64,000 nucleotides of DNA from Streptomyces malaysiense (GTDB taxonomy: Bacteria; Actinomycetota; Actinomycetes; Streptomycetales; Streptomycetaceae): contig NZ_LBDA02000004.1 in NCBI RefSeq assembly GCF_000980885.2, positions 55,411 to 119,410 on the forward strand, read 5' to 3'. The stretch's first letter is position 1, and every line of letters starts with the position of its first letter. Both the position numbers and the translations under genes were made by a program. The notes below the pieces were generated by a model. The model saw only the letters and a program-made list of their open reading frames with translations. It ran no database searches and was not told the DNA's origin. Below are positions 38,164 to 46,683 of the stretch, one piece after another.

Positions 38164-38621
38164 GCGTCGGTCCTTCCGCGAGAGGGCCGTGTCGGGCGCC
38201 AGCAGATCATGGGGAGCTTGCGGCCCGGCCAACGGCATCTGAACGGCGCCGCGAACGGCGTGTACGCCGAACGGGTGATACGGAGCGTCGCGCCCGCGAT
38301 GCGCTTTGTTATGTATAGCTGCATATTGGACGGTATTGGGTTGCCGTTCGAAACGCGATAGTTACCCCTTGTTTGCACTCCCTATCGAGCGGCAGTCCGC
38401 TCATTTGGTTAATCTGGGATGGACGGACAGCGAAAAGGGGTCCCACCCACACCCATTTCGTCCGTCGGGAGCGTGCCCGAGATCATCGGTCCGCACCGCC
38501 CGAAGTACCGGCGCCACCGCGTCCGAACTGGCCTTCCATCCAGACCCGAGCGGGCGGCGAGCGCCGGAGCGCAGATTGTCCGGTACGCCCCGAGGGTGAC
38601 CCGACACATAAGGAGTGCGCG
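38164..38621. promoter_or_regulatory. Long AT-rich control region before the 57-residue peptide
   Basis: A gap of 458 bases without a convincing gene. From about 38300 to 38420 the AT content is very high for this genome. It contains an imperfect dyad around TATAGCTGCATA (about 38313-38325) and a 6-bp inverted repeat, CGATAG and CTATCG, about 20 bases apart (about 38355-38387). This looks like an extended promoter or operator region, probably serving the peptide gene and perhaps the minus-strand HD-like gene. Confidence 0.5.
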
Positions 38622-38795
38622 GTGACACCGGAGAAGACGAAACGCGAGCAAAGCCCCGAAGAGTACCCGGAGCGTCCGGGCCGCCGGCCCGGAGAACTCG
38701 GCAGTCTCGACGTGTGGGCCCGGTCCGCCCCCATCCGCCTCGCGGGCTACGAGGAGGACCTCGCCGAGCCCCATATCCTGCCGAGCGTCGACTGA
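38622..38795 (+). CDS. Orphan 57-residue peptide with conserved-looking C-terminus
   Basis: Starts at GTG behind AAGGAGTGCGCG, a strong ribosome site. The N-terminal half is highly charged and Pro-rich; the C-terminal half is less charged, reading SLDVWARSAPIRLAGYEEDL and then AEPHILPSVD. There is no signal peptide or membrane helix. The split into a charged leader and a distinct tail resembles precursor peptides of modified natural products, but there is no maturation enzyme in the neighbourhood. I do not know its function. Confidence 0.6.
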   Translation: MTPEKTKREQSPEEYPERPGRRPGELGSLDVWARSAPIRLAGYEEDLAEPHILPSVD

Positions 38796-39025
38796 CCCCC
38801 TCCGTTCGCGATCGCCGCCCCGTACGGGCGTGACGAAGGAGTCCCGCCCGCGCCGACCGACCGGTGCGGCCGTTCCCGGCGACCGGCCGCGGATCCGGCC
38901 CCGCCGCCACGGCCCGGCCCGCCCGACACGCACAAGTCGCCCGCCACCCCCGGGATTTCCCGCGCGCCCGCCGCACGCGGGCGGATAGTCTCGGCGCCGC
39001 CGGTATCGACGGGGAGGGGCGGGAC

Positions 39026-39679
39026 GTGCGGGAGCGGGACTGGACCGGGCAGGCGGGGGAGCTTTTCGAGGCGGCGATGTTCCGGGGGGACACCGGCGCG
39101 CTGGAGCGGTCCGACGACGTACTGGACGCGGTCGAGGCGCCGCTCGCCCTCGCGCGGGGCAAGGTGCTGCACCTCCGCTTCCTGGGCGACCGCGTCGAGC
39201 GGCCAGGGGAACTGGAGCTGTTCGAGCGCGCCGCCGAGCTGTACCGGCGCCTCGGGGACGGCCCCGGGGAGGCGGACGCGCTGTTCTGGATCGGCTGCTG
39301 CCACCAGGTGGTGAAGGGGGACGGCCCGGCCGGCGTGCCGTACTTCGAGCGGTCGTACGCCCTTGCGCGGGACGCCGGAGACCGCAGGACGATGTCCTAC
39401 GCCGTGCGGCATCTCGGCTTCGCAGACAAGGACGCCGGGCGCTTCGAGCGGGCCCGGGAGCGGCTGACCGAATCCGTGGCGCTGCGCCGGGAGATCGGCT
39501 TCCCGGCCGGCGAGGCGGCCGGGCTGGTGGCGCTCGGCTACCTCGCCGCCGAGACCGGGGACCGGGCGACCGCGTTCGGACACCTGGACGAGGCCGGGAG
39601 GGTCGCCGGGAGCTGCGGCGCCAAGACGGTGACGGAGTGGGTCCAGGAGGCCCGGCGGCTCATCGGGGAGCGGGGCTGA
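39026..39679 (+). CDS. TPR-repeat protein
   Basis: A 217-residue helical protein with several tetratricopeptide repeats, clearest in [56 protein letters not shown] and HLDEAGRVAGSCGA. TPR folds mediate protein-protein contacts. The GTG at 39026 follows GGGGAGGGGCGGGAC. No enzyme domain is visible. It lies 230 bases after the small peptide on the same strand and is convergent with the amidase. Confidence 0.75.
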   Translation: MRERDWTGQAGELFEAAMFRGDTGALERSDDVLDAVEAPLALARGKVLHLRFLGDRVERPGELELFERAAELYRRLGDGPGEADALFWIGCCHQVVKGDGPAGVPYFERSYALARDAGDRRTMSYAVRHLGFADKDAGRFERARERLTESVALRREIGFPAGEAAGLVALGYLAAETGDRATAFGHLDEAGRVAGSCGAKTVTEWVQEARRLIGERG

Positions 39680-39761
39680 GGGGAGCGGAGGAGCGGGAGC
39701 CGCGCAAGGCCGGGGCACGCGTCATACGCCGGTGCCCGGTGCCTTGCGCCGCCGTGATGCC

Positions 39762-41108
39762 TCAGTCGCCCAGCGGTGCCGTACGACGCCACGGGAGCGA
39801 GCGCTCCAGTTCCTCGGCCAGGTCCAGCAGGACGGCCTCCGTGCCGGGGCGGCCGACCAGTTGGACGGCGGCGGGGGCGCCCGAGGGGAGGGCGCCGACG
39901 GGGACGGACATCGCCGGCCAGCCGGTCAGGTTCCAGGGCGGGGTGAAGGGCGAGTAGGCCGAGTCGGCGAGCACGTTCCGCAGCCAGCCGCGTTCGTGCC
40001 AGGGCCCGGCGGCGGGGGCGCGGCGGGCCAGCGCCGGGGTGAGCAGGACGTCGTGCTCGGTGAGGAACGGGGTCAGCCGGGCGCGCAGGCGTTCGCGTTC
40101 GGTGCCGGTGCGCACCGAGCCGACGAAGCGCCGGCCGATCGCCGCGTGCACCCGGGTGCGCCGGGCCAGCCGCGACGCGTCCAGACCCTCGGCGTCCACC
40201 GCCGTACCCGCCGTCCAGTGCTTGAGCGCGCTCACACCCATCGTCAGGGGGTACGGCGGTTCCGCCCGGCGCACCCGGTGACCCGCCCGCGCCAGCGCTC
40301 CCGCCGCCTGCCGGACCGCGCTCGTGTACGGGCGGCCGACGCCGGCCAGGGGGAGCGGATTGCGCAGGGCCACGGCGATCGTGCGCCGCGCGGGCTCCGC
40401 GGTGGCGGGGAAGTCCCGGCCGGCCAGGACGCCCAGCACCAGCCGCAGGTCCTCGACCGTGGTCGCCAGCGGGCCGTTCTCCGACATGCCGAACCAGTCG
40501 CCCTTGCCGATCCCCGCCGGCACCACCCCGAAACCCGGCTTCAAGGTGACGAGACCGCAGTTCGCCGCCGGGATGCGCAGGGAGCCCATGCCGTCGTTGC
40601 CGAGCGCCACCGGCACGAACCCCGCGGCCACGGCGGCGGCGCTGCCCCCGGAGGAGCCACCCGCCGTGCGCGTGGTGTCCCAGGGGTTGCGCGAGGTGCC
40701 GTACGGGCCCTCGGTCGTGCCGAAGACGCACAGCTCGGGCACGTTCGTCAGGCCCACGACCACCGCGCCCGCCGCCCGCAGCCGCGCCACCGTGACATGG
40801 TCCTCGGCCGCCGGGGTGTCCGGGGTCGCGGCGGAGCCGTCGCGGTGGGCCTCGCCGCGCACCGCCAGATTGTCCTTCACCGCCACCGGCACGCCCGCGA
40901 GCGGCAGTTCGGCGAGATCGGCGCGCGAGGCCACCTCGTCCGCCTCGGCGAGCGCAGCCCGCGTCCGTACGGTGCGGAACGCCTCGATCCGCCCGTCGTA
41001 GCGTTCGATCCGTGCCAGGTGCTCCGCCACCACCTCCCGTGGCGTCACCCGCTTCTCCCGCACGGCGGCGGCTGTCTCGGCGGCACTCCGCCCGGCCCGG
41101 TTCCCCAC
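39762..41108 (-). CDS. Amidase-signature family hydrolase
   Basis: Hydrolyses amide bonds through a Ser-Ser-Lys triad. The 448-residue protein has the Lys in PVAVKDN (about residue 76) and the Ser-rich signature TAGGSSGGSAAAVAAG (about 150). The nucleophile region reads GNDGMGSLRIPAANCG, where most family members have GTDTGGSIR-PAA, so the oxyanion-loop residues differ. The substrate is not predictable. It is a single gene on the minus strand. Confidence 0.85.
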   Translation of the reverse strand: MGNRAGRSAAETAAAVREKRVTPREVVAEHLARIERYDGRIEAFRTVRTRAALAEADEVASRADLAELPLAGVPVAVKDNLAVRGEAHRDGSAATPDTPAAEDHVTVARLRAAGAVVVGLTNVPELCVFGTTEGPYGTSRNPWDTTRTAGGSSGGSAAAVAAGFVPVALGNDGMGSLRIPAANCGLVTLKPGFGVVPAGIGKGDWFGMSENGPLATTVEDLRLVLGVLAGRDFPATAEPARRTIAVALRNPLPLAGVGRPYTSAVRQAAGALARAGHRVRRAEPPYPLTMGVSALKHWTAGTAVDAEGLDASRLARRTRVHAAIGRRFVGSVRTGTERERLRARLTPFLTEHDVLLTPALARRAPAAGPWHERGWLRNVLADSAYSPFTPPWNLTGWPAMSVPVGALPSGAPAAVQLVGRPGTEAVLLDLAEELERSLPWRRTAPLGD

Positions 41109-41228
41109 GGCACTCCTCGGTCACTCGTCGCCTACTCGCCAGTACGCACAGGTGCGCACGGAGAACTGTGCCCCGTCGGGCGCGGTACGTCGAGGGTCCG
41201 CCGGCGCCGCCCCCGCGCGGGCCCTGAA

Positions 41229-42170
41229 TCACCCTTGCGGCGGCGCCGGTTCCGCCAGCCGGTCCAGGACGCGGCGGGTGCCGGGATGCCCGCCCGTCCC
41301 CGCCCGGTACACCGCGTGCACGCCGCGGTGCACGGGCTCCCGCAACGGATGCACGCTCAGGCCGGGCGGGACGGGCGCCGGCAGCGCGAGGCGGGGCACC
41401 AGGGCGACCCCGGCGCGCCGGGCGGCCAGTGCGCACAGCACCGCGAAGTCGCTGGCCACGGCGACCGCCCTGGGCACGAACCCGGCCGCCCCGCAGGCCC
41501 GCCCGGCCATCTCGTGGCAGGCGGTGTCCGGCCCCGGCAGCAGCCAGGGGGCGTCCGCGAACGCGGTCAGGTCGGCCGGGGTCCCGGCGGCCAGTGCGCG
41601 CTCCTCGGCCTCGGCCCGGTGCAGCACCAGGAACACCGGCTCCCGGAACAGGTCCCGGCGCTCACAGCCGGCCGGCAGCGGCCTGGGCAGCAGGCTGTAG
41701 GAGTGGGTGATCGCGAGATCGACCTCACGGCGGGCCAGCGCCGCCTCGGCCGGGTCGGGCTCGTGCTCGACCAGCTCGATGAGCGGCGCCCCGGGATCGT
41801 CCGGGCCGTCCGAACCGGCGGGGCCGTCCGGGTCGGGCCACAGCCCCGGCAGCAGCGCCCGCGCCACCGAGGGGAACGCGGCGATCCGCACCAGGGCGCG
41901 CTCGCCCCGGCGCAGCGCCGCGATGTCCGACTCGGCGGCCGCGAGCGTGCCCAGCACCACCGCGGCATGCTCCACCAGCCGCCGGCCCGCCTCGGTCAGC
42001 CGCAGCGTACGGCCCCGCTTCTCCAGCAGCGGCAGCCCGGCCTCCCGTTCGAGCGCCGCGAGCTGCTGGGACACCGCGGGACCGGTGAGGTGCAGCGCCT
42101 CGGCGGTCGCCGTCACGGTCCCGCGCGCCGCGAACTCGGCGAGCACCCGGAGTCTGCGCACCTCCAGCAA
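41229..42170 (-). CDS. LysR-family regulator
   Basis: A transcription factor of 313 residues with an N-terminal winged helix-turn-helix (LRVLAEFAARGTVTATAEAL, then TGPAVSQQLAALE) and a periplasmic-binding-like effector domain (about 90-300). I choose the TTG at 42170, which gives MLEVRRLRVL, a common LysR terminus, with AGGTGGG upstream; the GTG at 42179 is the alternative. It is divergent from a DMT transporter with about 70 bases between, the classic arrangement in which the regulator controls its neighbour. Confidence 0.87.
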   Translation of the reverse strand: MLEVRRLRVLAEFAARGTVTATAEALHLTGPAVSQQLAALEREAGLPLLEKRGRTLRLTEAGRRLVEHAAVVLGTLAAAESDIAALRRGERALVRIAAFPSVARALLPGLWPDPDGPAGSDGPDDPGAPLIELVEHEPDPAEAALARREVDLAITHSYSLLPRPLPAGCERRDLFREPVFLVLHRAEAEERALAAGTPADLTAFADAPWLLPGPDTACHEMAGRACGAAGFVPRAVAVASDFAVLCALAARRAGVALVPRLALPAPVPPGLSVHPLREPVHRGVHAVYRAGTGGHPGTRRVLDRLAEPAPPQG

Positions 42171-42182
42171 GAAGCCCACCTA

Positions 42183-42228
42183 TCGGATCGACGAAGAAAG
42201 AGTAAATAGATCTTTTCGATTCTACGGC
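42183..42228. promoter_or_regulatory. Operator candidate between LysR and the DMT transporter
   Basis: An AT-rich stretch (GAAGAAAGAGTAAATAGATC and on) bounded by an imperfect inverted repeat, GGATCGACGAAGA on the left and TCTTTTCGATTC on the right. It overlaps where both divergent promoters must lie. Confidence 0.4.
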
Positions 42229-42242
42229 GCACAGTCGAAGTC

Positions 42243-43157
42243 GTGAAGCCCGACAAGATCTTCCTCGCCCTGGCCGCCACGGTGCTGCTGTGGGCCTCCG
42301 CCTTCCCCGCGATCCGGGTCGCCCTGCGCGGCTACGGCTTTGCCGACCTGTCCTTCCTGCGCCTGGCGGCCGCCTCGCTCGTCCTGGCCGCCGCGGCACT
42401 CCTGACGGGGGTACGCAGGCCCGCCCGCCGAGATCTGCCTCGCATCGTCCTCGTCGGTGCCCTCGGCATGAGTGCCTACCAACTCCTGCTCAACTGGGGT
42501 GAGTCGCGGGTACCGGCCGGCACCGCGAGCATGATCGTGGCCGTCGCCCCGGCGCTCAGCGCCCTGTTCGCGGCCGTCCTCTTCCGCGAGCGGCTCAGTC
42601 CGGCCGGGGTCGCCGGGTCCGCCGTGGCACTCGCCGGGGCGGCCGTGATCGCGGCAGCCGGCGGCGACACCGGATACACCGCCGCCGCCTGGGCGGTCGT
42701 GGCCGCCGCCGCGGTCCAGGCCGCCTACCACCTCGGCGTCAAGCCCCTGCTGCGCGGCTGCACCGGCCTGGAGGTCGCCGCCTACGCGATGTGGGCGGGC
42801 ACCGCCCTGCTGCTGCCGCTCGCCCCGGGCGCGATCGGCGCCGCCCTGCGCGCCCCCGCCGGGTCGCTGCTCGCCGCGGCCTACCTCGGCGCACTGCCGT
42901 CGGCCGCCGGATTCGTCGTCTGGGGCCACGCCGTCGCCCGTCTCACGGTCACCGCCGCGACCGCCGCCCTGTACCTGGTGCCGGCCGCGACCCTCGCCGT
43001 CTCCTATATGTGGCTGGGTGAATGCCCGCGGCCCGTCGAACTGCTGGGCGGACTGCTGACCGTCGCCGGGGTGGCGCCGGCCGGACGCGGCCGGGGGCGC
43101 GGTCGTACGGCGGCGTCCCCGGCCCGGCGGGCGGCCGCGCCCCGCGTGCGCGCGTGA
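42243..43157 (+). CDS. DMT-superfamily EamA transporter
   Basis: A 304-residue permease with ten predicted helices in two EamA repeats; the first ends AVAPALSALFAAVLFRERLS, the second AATAALYLVPAATLAVSYMW followed by LGE. These hallmarks fit exporters of amino acids or metabolites. The last 30 residues are a basic tail. The GTG start has only a weak ribosome site. Likely regulated by the divergent LysR gene. Confidence 0.85.
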   Translation: MKPDKIFLALAATVLLWASAFPAIRVALRGYGFADLSFLRLAAASLVLAAAALLTGVRRPARRDLPRIVLVGALGMSAYQLLLNWGESRVPAGTASMIVAVAPALSALFAAVLFRERLSPAGVAGSAVALAGAAVIAAAGGDTGYTAAAWAVVAAAAVQAAYHLGVKPLLRGCTGLEVAAYAMWAGTALLLPLAPGAIGAALRAPAGSLLAAAYLGALPSAAGFVVWGHAVARLTVTAATAALYLVPAATLAVSYMWLGECPRPVELLGGLLTVAGVAPAGRGRGRGRTAASPARRAAAPRVRA

Positions 43158-43161
43158 GCGG

Positions 43162-44583
43162 CTACGGGCGCTCGGTCGCTCGGGCCAGCCGGGTCGGTGG
43201 CAGGTACTCGCGCACGTACGTCCGGTCCCAGCACGCCCCCGTCTCCCGCAGCTCCCGCCAGGAGGTGTAGCGGTAGCGGAAGAGGCGGGCGCGGACGTAG
43301 CGGGGCGGGGTGTCCGGCGGGAAGGGGGAGCGGCGCAGCAGCCGCAGCGTGGCGCGGTCGTTCTCCAGGAGGCGTTCCACCAGGCCGCCGAACCACTCCC
43401 CGGCGTAGGCGGGGGACAGCGCGGCGAACCACATCAGCCAGTCCAGGCGCAGATGGTACGGCGCGAACTGCCGGGGCCAGTGGCGAAGTCGGCCCGGCTT
43501 GCCCTTGAACTCGTACTCCCGCCAGTCCGAGTCCTCCCGCGCCACCTCGTCCGAGGTGCCCTCCACGACCACCTCGTAGCGCACCCGGCTGACGCTGCCG
43601 AAGGCGCCGTAGGTGTTGACCAGGTGGAGCGGATCGAAGGAGCGGTTCATCACCTGGCGCCGGGAGACCATGTTCACCACCGGGTGATAGCTGAGGAACA
43701 GCAGCAGCGCGGCCGTCGCGAGGACCACGATCTCGTACCACAGGGGGGTGGAGGGCGCGGAGGGCGGCGTGGCCGGGAGCCGCAGCGCGGAGACCGCCAG
43801 CACGATCGTGATCCAGTTCAGCCAGGAGAAGTTGCCGGAGAGCACCAGCCACAGCTGGGTCACGATCATCAGCGCGGCGGCTGCCGAGGCGATCGGCTGG
43901 GGAGTGAACAGCAGGAACGGCACCACGAGTTGGGTGAAGTGGTTGGCGGCGACCTCCACCCGGTGCAGCGGCTTCGGCAGATGGTGGAAGAACCAGCTCA
44001 GCGGGCCCGGCATCGGCTGGGTCTCGTGGTGGAAGTAGAGGCAGGTCAGCTTGCGCCAGCAGGCGTCGCCGCGCAGCTTGATCAGTCCGGCGCCGAACTC
44101 CACCCGGAACAGGATCCAGCGCAGCAGGAACAGCACCGGCACCGGGGGCGCCACCTCGTCGTTGCCGAGGAACGCGGCCAGGAAGCCGGTCTCCAGCAGC
44201 AGCGACTCCCAGCCGAACGCGTACCAGGTCTGGCCCACGTTCACGATCGACAGGTACAGCGCCCACGGCACCAGCCACAGCGCGATCGCCGCCCACAGCG
44301 GCAGCAGCGCGTCCACCCCGGCGAGCAGCGCCGCCGACACCGCGCACCCCGCCCACGCCGTGCCCGCGAAGAACCGGTCGGAGTAACGCAGCTGGAACAG
44401 GCTCGGTGCCCGCCGGAAGCTGATCCGTGCCACGTACTGCGGGATCGGCAGCATGCCGCGTTCGCCCAGCAGTGCCCGGAACTGGAGGGCGGCCGAGAGG
44501 AACGCGACGAGGTACACGGCGGCCAGGGCCCGCTGGAGGACCAGCCGGCTCAGCCAGTAGTCGGGTGCGGTGAACCAGTCCAC
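43162..44583 (-). CDS. Lipase maturation factor (LMF1) family membrane protein
   Basis: A 473-residue membrane protein of the LMF1/DUF1222 family, with about seven to nine helices then a globular C-terminus. Family segments include QTWYAFGWESLLLETGF, RWILFRVEFGAGLIKLRGD, CWRKLTCLYFHHETQPMP and FAPYHLRLDWLMWF. In animals the relative helps fold lipases in the ER; the bacterial role is unknown, perhaps in enzyme export or envelope. The GTG at 44583 (VDWFTAPDYW) behind GAGGGCGAGG is the best start. It ends 4 bases past the DMT stop, convergent, and is divergent from the lipoprotein gene. Confidence 0.85.
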   Translation of the reverse strand: MDWFTAPDYWLSRLVLQRALAAVYLVAFLSAALQFRALLGERGMLPIPQYVARISFRRAPSLFQLRYSDRFFAGTAWAGCAVSAALLAGVDALLPLWAAIALWLVPWALYLSIVNVGQTWYAFGWESLLLETGFLAAFLGNDEVAPPVPVLFLLRWILFRVEFGAGLIKLRGDACWRKLTCLYFHHETQPMPGPLSWFFHHLPKPLHRVEVAANHFTQLVVPFLLFTPQPIASAAAALMIVTQLWLVLSGNFSWLNWITIVLAVSALRLPATPPSAPSTPLWYEIVVLATAALLLFLSYHPVVNMVSRRQVMNRSFDPLHLVNTYGAFGSVSRVRYEVVVEGTSDEVAREDSDWREYEFKGKPGRLRHWPRQFAPYHLRLDWLMWFAALSPAYAGEWFGGLVERLLENDRATLRLLRRSPFPPDTPPRYVRARLFRYRYTSWRELRETGACWDRTYVREYLPPTRLARATERP

Positions 44584-44683
44584 GACCGCCTCGCCCTCTC
44601 GCGCCGGTCCCCCCGAGTTGCCAGCGAAACGGGGGCAAAGCAAATAATAGTGATAATTCACCCACAGTGATGCGGAGTGCACG

Positions 44684-46618
44684 GTGCGCATACCCACCGG
44701 ATCCATGGTCATGGCCTGCGTGCTGCTGTCGGTGGCGCTGCTCCTCACCGGGTGTGCGGGCGCCGCCGTCAAAGAGGCCCAACTGGGCGAGGAGGTGTTC
44801 CTGCAGCCCGCCGCCGAGCAGGGGCCGAACCCCTTCACCGCCTCCACGGCGAACGGCTCCGCCCGCACCGGCACGCCCCGGTCGGCCGGCACCGGTGGCA
44901 CCGCGGACGTCAGCGCGCCGCCCGCCGGTCTCGCCGTCGCCCCCCTGGCGGCGGCCCGCGCCCTGTCCGGCGGCACCCCCGGCCTCTACAGCGGCAGCGT
45001 CCGCGTCGCCGGCTGCGATGTCGAGCGGCAGATCGACGGACTGACGGCGGACCCCGCCCGGGAGGACGCGTTCGCCCATGTGGCCGGTGTCTCCAGGACG
45101 GATCTGCCCGGATACCTGCGCGCCCTGACCCCGGTCCTGCTGCGCGCCGACACCCGCGTCACCAACCACGGCTACCGGGACGGGCAGAATGCCGGTTACC
45201 AGGCCGTGCTCCAGGCGGGCACCGCCGTGCTGGTCGACAACCGGGGCGTGCCCCGGGTGCGGTGCGCCTGCGGGAACCCGCTGCGGCCGCCCGAGGAGGC
45301 CCGCGGCGGCGTCGGCGCGCGCGGCACCGCCTGGCCGGGCTACCGGCCGAACCAGGTCATCGTGGTGACCCCGGCGACCCAGGCCGTGGACAGCCTCACG
45401 CTGCTGGACGCCGGAACGAACACCTGGATCGAACGCCGCGTCGGCCCCGACGTCAGCAACGACCACCTCGTGGCCCCGCCGGCCGTCTCCGAGACCGCGC
45501 CCCCGGATCCGGGGCTCACCGGCTTCCCGCACCCGTCCCGGCCGGACACCGGCTCGCCCAGCCCCCGGGAGAGCGGGCCGGACACGGCGGCGGGCGAGAT
45601 CGGGGGAGCGGTGGCAGCCACCGGGCGGGTGACGGCGGGGCGCGGTGCGGGCCGTGGTGAGCGTGCGGACGATCGTCGTACCCGCGCGGACGGGATCGGC
45701 ACGGGGACGCGGGAGCGGGGTGCGCGGGCCGTGCGGCAGGGGGTGACCGGTCGGGGGGAGAGCAGGCCGCCGACCGGGTCGCACAGCGCGGAGGCGAGAC
45801 CGGACGCCGGGACGCACGGCGCCGACTCCGCCGGCGGACAGGGCACGCACGCGGCGGACGCGCGGGTGTCCCCGGCGCCCGACGCGCACGGGACCGCGGG
45901 CAGGACCGGGCACGGGACGGGCGCGGGTGACGCGTCCGGCGCCCCGGCCGCGCCCGGCCACGGCACACGGACCTCCGATGCGTCCGGCGCTCCGGTCGTG
46001 TCCGGCCGTGGTGCCCGGACTTCCGATGCGTCCGGCGCTCCGGTCGTGTCCGGCCACGGCACACAGACCTCCGACGTGCCCAGCCCCCCGGTCGCGACCG
46101 GCGACTCGCCCCGGGCCGTCGACACGTCCGCCACGCCGGCCGCCCCTGACCGGGGCCCCCGGACAGCCGAGGCGTCCGGCGACCCGGCCGCCGACGCCGG
46201 CCGCGCCACCCCGGCCGCCGACGCCCGCGGCGCTTCCGCCGCCCCCGAACGGAGCACGCCGGCCTCCACCGCCTCCCCCGAGGCACGCGCCGTACTTCCC
46301 TCGGTCCCGCCGGCCTCCTCAGGCCCCTCGGACCCGCCGGCCGCCCCGGAACCCACCCCCAGCGTGTCCTCCGCCGCCCCCACCCTCCGCGACCCCCTCG
46401 CCTATCCCCCCGACACCTCCCTCTACGACCCGCCCTCCTTCGGTGATGCCCTCACGCCCAAGGACTCCGACGAGATCGGTCCGGCCAACGTCACGGGGAC
46501 ACCCGCCATGCCCCCGCCCAGCGGCACCGACACGTCGGCGGCTCCCGGTGGTATGCCCGAACCCGGCGGCGGTACCGGGGGAGCCGCCCCCACCCCCGCC
46601 GGCCTGCTCGGCGGCTGA
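44684..46618 (+). CDS. Repeat-bearing lipoprotein (DUF6777-like)
   Basis: A 644-residue lipoprotein. The signal peptide ends at the lipobox LLTGCAG (lipidated Cys near residue 24). The N-terminal domain (about 30-265) has the start EEVFLQPAAEQGPNPFT and Cys pairs (VRCACGNPL), which I recall from Streptomyces DUF6777 proteins; I could not check this. From about residue 270 the protein becomes low-complexity, rich in Ala, Gly, Pro, Ser and Thr, and includes six 16-residue repeats. The C-terminus is Pro-rich. Probably anchored outside the membrane with a long wall-spanning stalk. The GTG start is 100 bases from the divergent LMF gene. Confidence 0.78.
   Translation: MRIPTGSMVMACVLLSVALLLTGCAGAAVKEAQLGEEVFLQPAAEQGPNPFTASTANGSARTGTPRSAGTGGTADVSAPPAGLAVAPLAAARALSGGTPGLYSGSVRVAGCDVERQIDGLTADPAREDAFAHVAGVSRTDLPGYLRALTPVLLRADTRVTNHGYRDGQNAGYQAVLQAGTAVLVDNRGVPRVRCACGNPLRPPEEARGGVGARGTAWPGYRPNQVIVVTPATQAVDSLTLLDAGTNTWIERRVGPDVSNDHLVAPPAVSETAPPDPGLTGFPHPSRPDTGSPSPRESGPDTAAGEIGGAVAATGRVTAGRGAGRGERADDRRTRADGIGTGTRERGARAVRQGVTGRGESRPPTGSHSAEARPDAGTHGADSAGGQGTHAADARVSPAPDAHGTAGRTGHGTGAGDASGAPAAPGHGTRTSDASGAPVVSGRGARTSDASGAPVVSGHGTQTSDVPSPPVATGDSPRAVDTSATPAAPDRGPRTAEASGDPAADAGRATPAADARGASAAPERSTPASTASPEARAVLPSVPPASSGPSDPPAAPEPTPSVSSAAPTLRDPLAYPPDTSLYDPPSFGDALTPKDSDEIGPANVTGTPAMPPPSGTDTSAAPGGMPEPGGGTGGAAPTPAGLLGG
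45926..46213 (+). repeat. Six tandem 48-bp repeats inside the lipoprotein gene
   Basis: Units begin at 45926, 45974, 46022, 46070, 46118 and 46166. The second and third are the closest copies (SDASGAPVVSGRGART and SDASGAPVVSGHGTQT); the last three are degenerate. The length is a multiple of three, so unit gain or loss would keep the frame. Confidence 0.8.
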
Positions 46619-46683
46619 CCGCGGGCCGGGTCGTGGCCCCGGGACCGGTCGAAGAATCCGGCGAATCCTGGCAAGGTGGGCCC

